Shown here: positions 33,155 through 36,811 of the stretch, piece after piece
How positions within the stretch are numbered: position 1 is the first letter of the stretch
Layout: each line of letters opens with the position of its first letter
NCBI GenBank assembly: GCA_018266895.1
Contig: JAFDZQ010000088.1
Location: 1 to 36,811, forward strand
Length of the DNA stretch: 36,811 bases
From: Bacteroidota bacterium
GTDB taxonomy: Bacteria; Bacteroidota; Ignavibacteria; Tepidaquicellales; Tepidaquicellaceae
Direction of reading: 5' to 3'
Program-made: the position numbers and the translations under genes
The notes under the pieces: generated by a model
Seen by the model: only the letters and a program-made list of their open reading frames with translations
Databases searched by the model: none
Told to the model about the DNA's origin: nothing

Positions 33155-34375
33155 ATGCTGAAAGTAGTGGAGATTTCGGAATGTTTTCCCAATAAATTCA
33201 AGCCGGTCTGGGGCGATTTCATTCTTCAGCATGTGAGAGCATTGTCAGCTTATTGCAGCGTAATCACTTTAGTGCCATTAAGATTTGTACCTCCGAGAGA
33301 ACTCTTTTCTTTCAATCCCGCAAAGCTTGCTTTAAATTTCATTAAATGGATATCCGGCTTAATATCCACTCAGGATTTTGAAGAAAAAAATCTCAGAGTG
33401 ATTTACTTGCCTTTCTTTTCACTGCCGAGACCTTATTTTGATTCCGTTAACAGGAAAATTACGAAATATTTTTTTTACAGCAGTATTAAAAAGAAACTGC
33501 TTAATGAAAAGCCGGACATAATTTACTGCAACTGGATCAGGCCGTGGGCTGAAGTTGCTTCGGGTCTTTCTGAAGAACTTGATATACCCTTAATAATTGA
33601 CCATCATGAAGATATTCCGACTCTCAAAAAACTCTATCCGGAAGATCATAAGATAATTTTAAAACAATTCGAAAACGCGGACGGGATTGTTGTCCACAGC
33701 ACAGTGAATAAATCGGATCTTGAAAATGAAAAATTAGTTTTGCCTGAAATTAAAATAATTTATCTCGGACAGAAATTTCCTGTTATTGATAAAGCAAAAG
33801 AATTTAACTTTTCAGAACTGAAACTTGTCTGCATCAGCCACCTTTCAGAACCGAGGAAGAATATTGATGTGCTGTTAAATGCAATGAAATCAATAAGCAG
33901 CAATCTGAATTCTCAATTATTGATAGGAGGTGACGGAGTATTAAAGCAGCATTATGAAAGACTTTCAGAATCATTGTCTCTTGAAAAAATAGTTTCGTTT
34001 GCGGGTCCTGTATCACAGGACGAAGTCAGAAAAATACTTGATGCTTCGGATATCTTTGTGCTTCCGAGTTTTCCGGAAGCATTCGGAGTGGTTTTCATAG
34101 AAGCGCTTGCAAGAGGTCTTCCTGTAATAACCTGCAAAGGAAACGGAGGAGGTGAAGAACTTCTTAAACTCGGGTATCCTGTGATACTGGCTGAACCCGG
34201 TTCACCGGTGTCTTTATCTGATTCCGTAATTGGACTTGCAAAAGACAGGGAGAAGATGAAGTTTATGTCTGAATGCGGAAAGGAAATTGTAACTGAATAT
34301 TTCTCCTGGGAAAAGAATGCCCGGTCGACTTACGATTATATTTTAAATCTTTCCAAAAGCAATATCTCCAAATAA
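33155..34375 (+). CDS. Family 4 glycosyltransferase (GT-B)
   Basis: A 406-residue GT4 protein. It has MLKVVEISECFPNKFKPVWGD at the N-terminus, INCxx-like YCNWIRPWAEVASG in the acceptor domain, and in the C-terminal donor domain DIFVLPSFPEAFGVVFIEALARGLPVI, with the E-x7-E retaining-GT motif. This family uses UDP- or GDP-sugars to extend lipid-linked glycans at the cytosolic membrane face. It lies 2 bp before the asparagine-synthase-like gene. Donor unknown. Confidence 0.9.
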   Translation: MLKVVEISECFPNKFKPVWGDFILQHVRALSAYCSVITLVPLRFVPPRELFSFNPAKLALNFIKWISGLISTQDFEEKNLRVIYLPFFSLPRPYFDSVNRKITKYFFYSSIKKKLLNEKPDIIYCNWIRPWAEVASGLSEELDIPLIIDHHEDIPTLKKLYPEDHKIILKQFENADGIVVHSTVNKSDLENEKLVLPEIKIIYLGQKFPVIDKAKEFNFSELKLVCISHLSEPRKNIDVLLNAMKSISSNLNSQLLIGGDGVLKQHYERLSESLSLEKIVSFAGPVSQDEVRKILDASDIFVLPSFPEAFGVVFIEALARGLPVITCKGNGGGEELLKLGYPVILAEPGSPVSLSDSVIGLAKDREKMKFMSECGKEIVTEYFSWEKNARSTYDYILNLSKSNISK

Positions 34376-34377
34376 TT

Positions 34378-36276
34378 ATGTGCGGAATCAACGGAATATT
34401 ATGCTTTAACAATTCTTTCAAAAATGAAGATGCTTCATTTTTCGAAAGTAAAATGTCAGTCATGAATAAGGAAATTGCTCACCGCGGACCTGACGGCGAA
34501 GGAATTTTTTGCAGCTATCCAGTCAGCTTCGGGCATAAAAGACTGAGCATAATTGATCTTTCGGAGAATGCTTCTCAGCCGATGTTTAACGATGACAGGT
34601 CTGTTGTTATTGTTTTCAACGGTGAAATTTATAATTACATTGAACTGATCTCTGAACTTACTTCAAGAGGTCATAAATTCAGAACACAAAGCGACACAGA
34701 AGTAATCATTCATTCATATGAAGAATTCGGATTCGATTGTGTTAACAGGTTCAACGGTATGTGGGCATTTGCCGTTTATGATTTCAGAAAAAATATATTT
34801 TTTGCTTCAAGAGACAGGTTCGGAGTGAAACCTTTTTACTATTACATTGATAAAGAGTATCTTGTCTTTTCAAGTGAAATAAAGTCAATACTTAAGATAA
34901 AAGATGTCAGAAACGCAAATCGCGGAAAGGTCTTCGATTATCTTGCCTATGGTTACAAGACCGGTAACGGCGAAACATTTTTCAGCGGAATTAACGAATT
35001 AGAGCCTGCTCATAATCTGATAATCAAAGATGACGTGCCGAAATTCGAAAGATACTGGGATCTTAATATCTCAAAGCGCCGGTCAGCAGATAACATTAAT
35101 GAGCTTTATGAAGAAACTGATAATCTTATCAAAGACGCCGTAAAAATCCGATTCAGAAGTGATGTGCCGGTTTCCATACTTCTGAGCGGAGGACTTGATT
35201 CAGGCATCATAACCAAAATCACGGACGAACAAATCGACAGCCATGAACTGAAAGAAAAAAATGTAACCGCATTCAGCGCCGTGTTTCCCGGTTTCATAGA
35301 TGATGAATCCGTACAGGTGAAGGAATTCCTGAAGACCTGCCGTCATATTAATTCAGTGTTAATGAGCCCCGATCAGGACACTCTTATCGGATCAATTAAC
35401 AATTTTGTTTACGGTATGGGAGAACCGGTTTTCAGCACGTCAAGCTTTGCTCATTATTCACTTATGAAAGAAATGAAGAGAAATAATGTAAAAGTAGTTC
35501 TTAACGGTCAGGGCGCTGACGAAGCTTGGTGCGGTTACGGTAAATACATAATCGGTTATTTTATACTTGATCTGTTGTTTTCAAAACCTTTTGAACTTCC
35601 TTCACAGATTTTTTCGATTTCCCGGAACATGGGGCTTTCTTATAAATATATTTTTAAACAGATAATTAAATCAGCCGTTTCCAGAAAATTGAGCTCAAAA
35701 ATTCGGTCAAGATATCAGGAAAAGATCTATGACTGTCTTTCGGATGAATTCAGGCAATCAGAAAATAATTACCTGCGAAATCCGGAATACGGAAAATTAT
35801 CTTCGGAGAATCTCAGCGGATTTCTCAAGTACAATATTCAGTATCTCGGATTTAATCAGATACTGAATTATGAAGATCATTCGTCAATGCAGAGTTCCGT
35901 GGAGATGAGATCTCCTTTCATTGATTACAGACTGATGGAGCTTGCTTTTTCGCTTCCGCCGGAGACTAAATTCGATCACGGAATTACAAAAAAAATACTC
36001 AGAGAAATTTATAAAAGCAAATTACCCGACTCTATAATTTCGAACAAAAAGAAAATCGGATTTATGACACCGTTCAATGACTGGATGAATAAAAAGGTCA
36101 CTGAAAATTTCATCCGTGATCTGCTGAATTCGGATTCATTCAGGAGTAAATCGATCTGGGATGCTTCGAAGATAAAAAATATTTTCGAAAATAAAGAAAA
36201 ATATACTGACTTCCCTTTCTGGCGGGTAATTAATCTCGAATTATGGTCCAGGGCATACGGTATAAATAATCTTTGA
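34378..36276 (+). CDS. asnB: Asparagine synthase-like glutamine amidotransferase
   Basis: A 632-residue class II glutamine amidotransferase of the AsnB family. The N-terminal nucleophile Cys2 is in MCGINGIL, followed by HRGPDG and NGEIYNY. The C-terminal synthase domain has the ATP pyrophosphatase loop SGGLDS (270-275) and RSPFIDYRLMELAF. The length is typical. In surface-glycan loci such proteins often amidate a uronic acid carboxyl group rather than aspartate, as proposed for WbpS in Pseudomonas O-antigens. With WbpA-E and Ugd here, an amide of a diacetamido-uronate or glucuronate is a plausible product, but plain asparagine synthesis cannot be excluded. Confidence 0.92.
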   Translation: MCGINGILCFNNSFKNEDASFFESKMSVMNKEIAHRGPDGEGIFCSYPVSFGHKRLSIIDLSENASQPMFNDDRSVVIVFNGEIYNYIELISELTSRGHKFRTQSDTEVIIHSYEEFGFDCVNRFNGMWAFAVYDFRKNIFFASRDRFGVKPFYYYIDKEYLVFSSEIKSILKIKDVRNANRGKVFDYLAYGYKTGNGETFFSGINELEPAHNLIIKDDVPKFERYWDLNISKRRSADNINELYEETDNLIKDAVKIRFRSDVPVSILLSGGLDSGIITKITDEQIDSHELKEKNVTAFSAVFPGFIDDESVQVKEFLKTCRHINSVLMSPDQDTLIGSINNFVYGMGEPVFSTSSFAHYSLMKEMKRNNVKVVLNGQGADEAWCGYGKYIIGYFILDLLFSKPFELPSQIFSISRNMGLSYKYIFKQIIKSAVSRKLSSKIRSRYQEKIYDCLSDEFRQSENNYLRNPEYGKLSSENLSGFLKYNIQYLGFNQILNYEDHSSMQSSVEMRSPFIDYRLMELAFSLPPETKFDHGITKKILREIYKSKLPDSIISNKKKIGFMTPFNDWMNKKVTENFIRDLLNSDSFRSKSIWDASKIKNIFENKEKYTDFPFWRVINLELWSRAYGINNL

Positions 36277-36278
36277 AC

Positions 36279-36811
36279 ATGAATAATTTAAAAATTCTGA
36301 TTTTACAGAGACTTCTTCCGCATTACAGAACGGGATTTTTCAGAAAATTTATAAGTAAATATCCTGCAGCTGAAATTGTTTACGGACAGCCATACAAAGA
36401 TGAGCCGCTTAAAAATTCTGATATACAGTCTGACAGCGGATTTAATTTCAGAAGAAATTTTTACATCGGAAATTCAGGTAAGATCTTCATTTCGGATATT
36501 TACGGCAAAATATTCGGACACCGACCTTCAATTGTAATATCGGTTTTTAATGTCGGCAATCTTAACATATACTTATTGTTCTTACTCCGTTTTTTTTTGA
36601 AATACAAATTAATATTATGGAGTTTCGGATATGATCCCGAGAAAGGATTTAATCCGGAGAAGAACTTCACAGACAAGCTGCGCTTGCTGCTCTCCGAAAA
36701 TGCGGATGCAGTCATTTTCTACTGGGAAAAAGGAAAGAAGGAAATTGAAACTTACTCAAGAAGCCACAGTCATTTTTTTGTTGCACCTAATACACTTGAT
36801 ACTGACAGGCA
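36279..36811 (+). CDS. GT4-like glycosyltransferase, 3' end cut by window
   Basis: A frame translated by hand, open from an ATG at 36279-36281 to the window edge (177 full residues). It starts MNNLKILILQRLLPHYRTGF. A following part has NADAVIFYWEKGKKEI and VAPNTLDTD, the acceptor-domain style of GT-B glycosyltransferases that begin with a short Rossmann fold and have RLLPHYR. The donor-binding half lies beyond the window. It follows AsnB by 2 bp, so it continues the operon. Activity and donor unknown. Confidence 0.72.
   Translation, partial: MNNLKILILQRLLPHYRTGFFRKFISKYPAAEIVYGQPYKDEPLKNSDIQSDSGFNFRRNFYIGNSGKIFISDIYGKIFGHRPSIVISVFNVGNLNIYLLFLLRFFLKYKLILWSFGYDPEKGFNPEKNFTDKLRLLLSENADAVIFYWEKGKKEIETYSRSHSHFFVAPNTLDTDR

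Noticed and set aside
1-36811. Mobile elements, CRISPR arrays, tRNA or rRNA genes
   Set aside because: No transposase-like frame, no evenly spaced repeats and no RNA gene signature was found on either strand.

Overview
The window is one continuous surface-polysaccharide (O-antigen, capsule or exopolysaccharide) locus, tightly packed and AT-rich. I count 32 protein genes, of which the first and last are cut by the window edges. I see no tRNA, rRNA, insertion sequence, CRISPR array or phage gene. The organism looks like a member of the Bacteroidota/Chlorobi/Ignavibacteria (FCB) group. The reasons are the low GC content, the scarcity of Shine-Dalgarno sequences before most starts, frequent TTG/GTG starts, a UpxY-like NusG paralogue at the head of the cluster, and a promoter candidate matching the Bacteroidota-type TTTG/TAnnTTTG pattern. 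This placement is an inference from style, not from a marker gene.

Layout. Two arms diverge from a 616-bp non-coding region at 14076-14691. The left (minus) arm runs: SLBB membrane protein, UpxY/NusG-like antiterminator, WbpP-like UDP-HexNAc 4-epimerase, second SLBB protein, PCP/BY-kinase, Wzm and Wzt-type ABC exporter, PhyH-like dioxygenase, GT2 glycosyltransferase, CMP-sugar synthetase-like protein, TylF-like methyltransferase, Gfo/Idh oxidoreductase, PtmA-like SDR, NeuB-family synthase, and a pseudaminic-acid-associated methylase cut by the window start.

The right (plus) arm runs: second PCP/BY-kinase; a WbpA, WbpB, WbpD, WbpE set for UDP-2,3-diacetamido-glucuronate with UDP-glucose dehydrogenase inserted; GDP-mannose 4,6-dehydratase; RmlC-like epimerase; DegT aminotransferase; SDR epimerase; GHMP sugar kinase; RmlA-like nucleotidyltransferase; Wzx flippase; GNAT acetyltransferase; Wzy polymerase; CgeB-like glycosyltransferase; methyltransferase; GT4 glycosyltransferase; AsnB-like amidotransferase; and a second GT4-like glycosyltransferase cut by the window end.

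How it fits together. The right arm looks like a Wzx/Wzy assembly pathway with dedicated nucleotide-sugar synthesis: a diacetamido-uronic acid, UDP-GlcA, GDP-4-keto-6-deoxymannose derivatives, and an unidentified sugar activated by the kinase/nucleotidyltransferase pair. The AsnB-like enzyme may amidate a uronic acid. The left arm carries an ABC (Wzm/Wzt) exporter whose ATPase has a C-terminal Wzt-type domain, beside nonulosonic-acid-like and methylation genes that could build a chain end or cap. The two BY-kinases and the two SLBB proteins are paralogous pairs around the divergent centre. No initiating phosphoglycosyltransferase and no full-length Wza outer-membrane exporter is visible here, so they must lie outside the window. 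The most unusual points are the small SLBB-plus-transmembrane proteins in duplicate, the structured leader next to the NusG paralogue, the incomplete nonulosonate module, and the kinase/nucleotidyltransferase/epimerase cassette whose sugar cannot be named.
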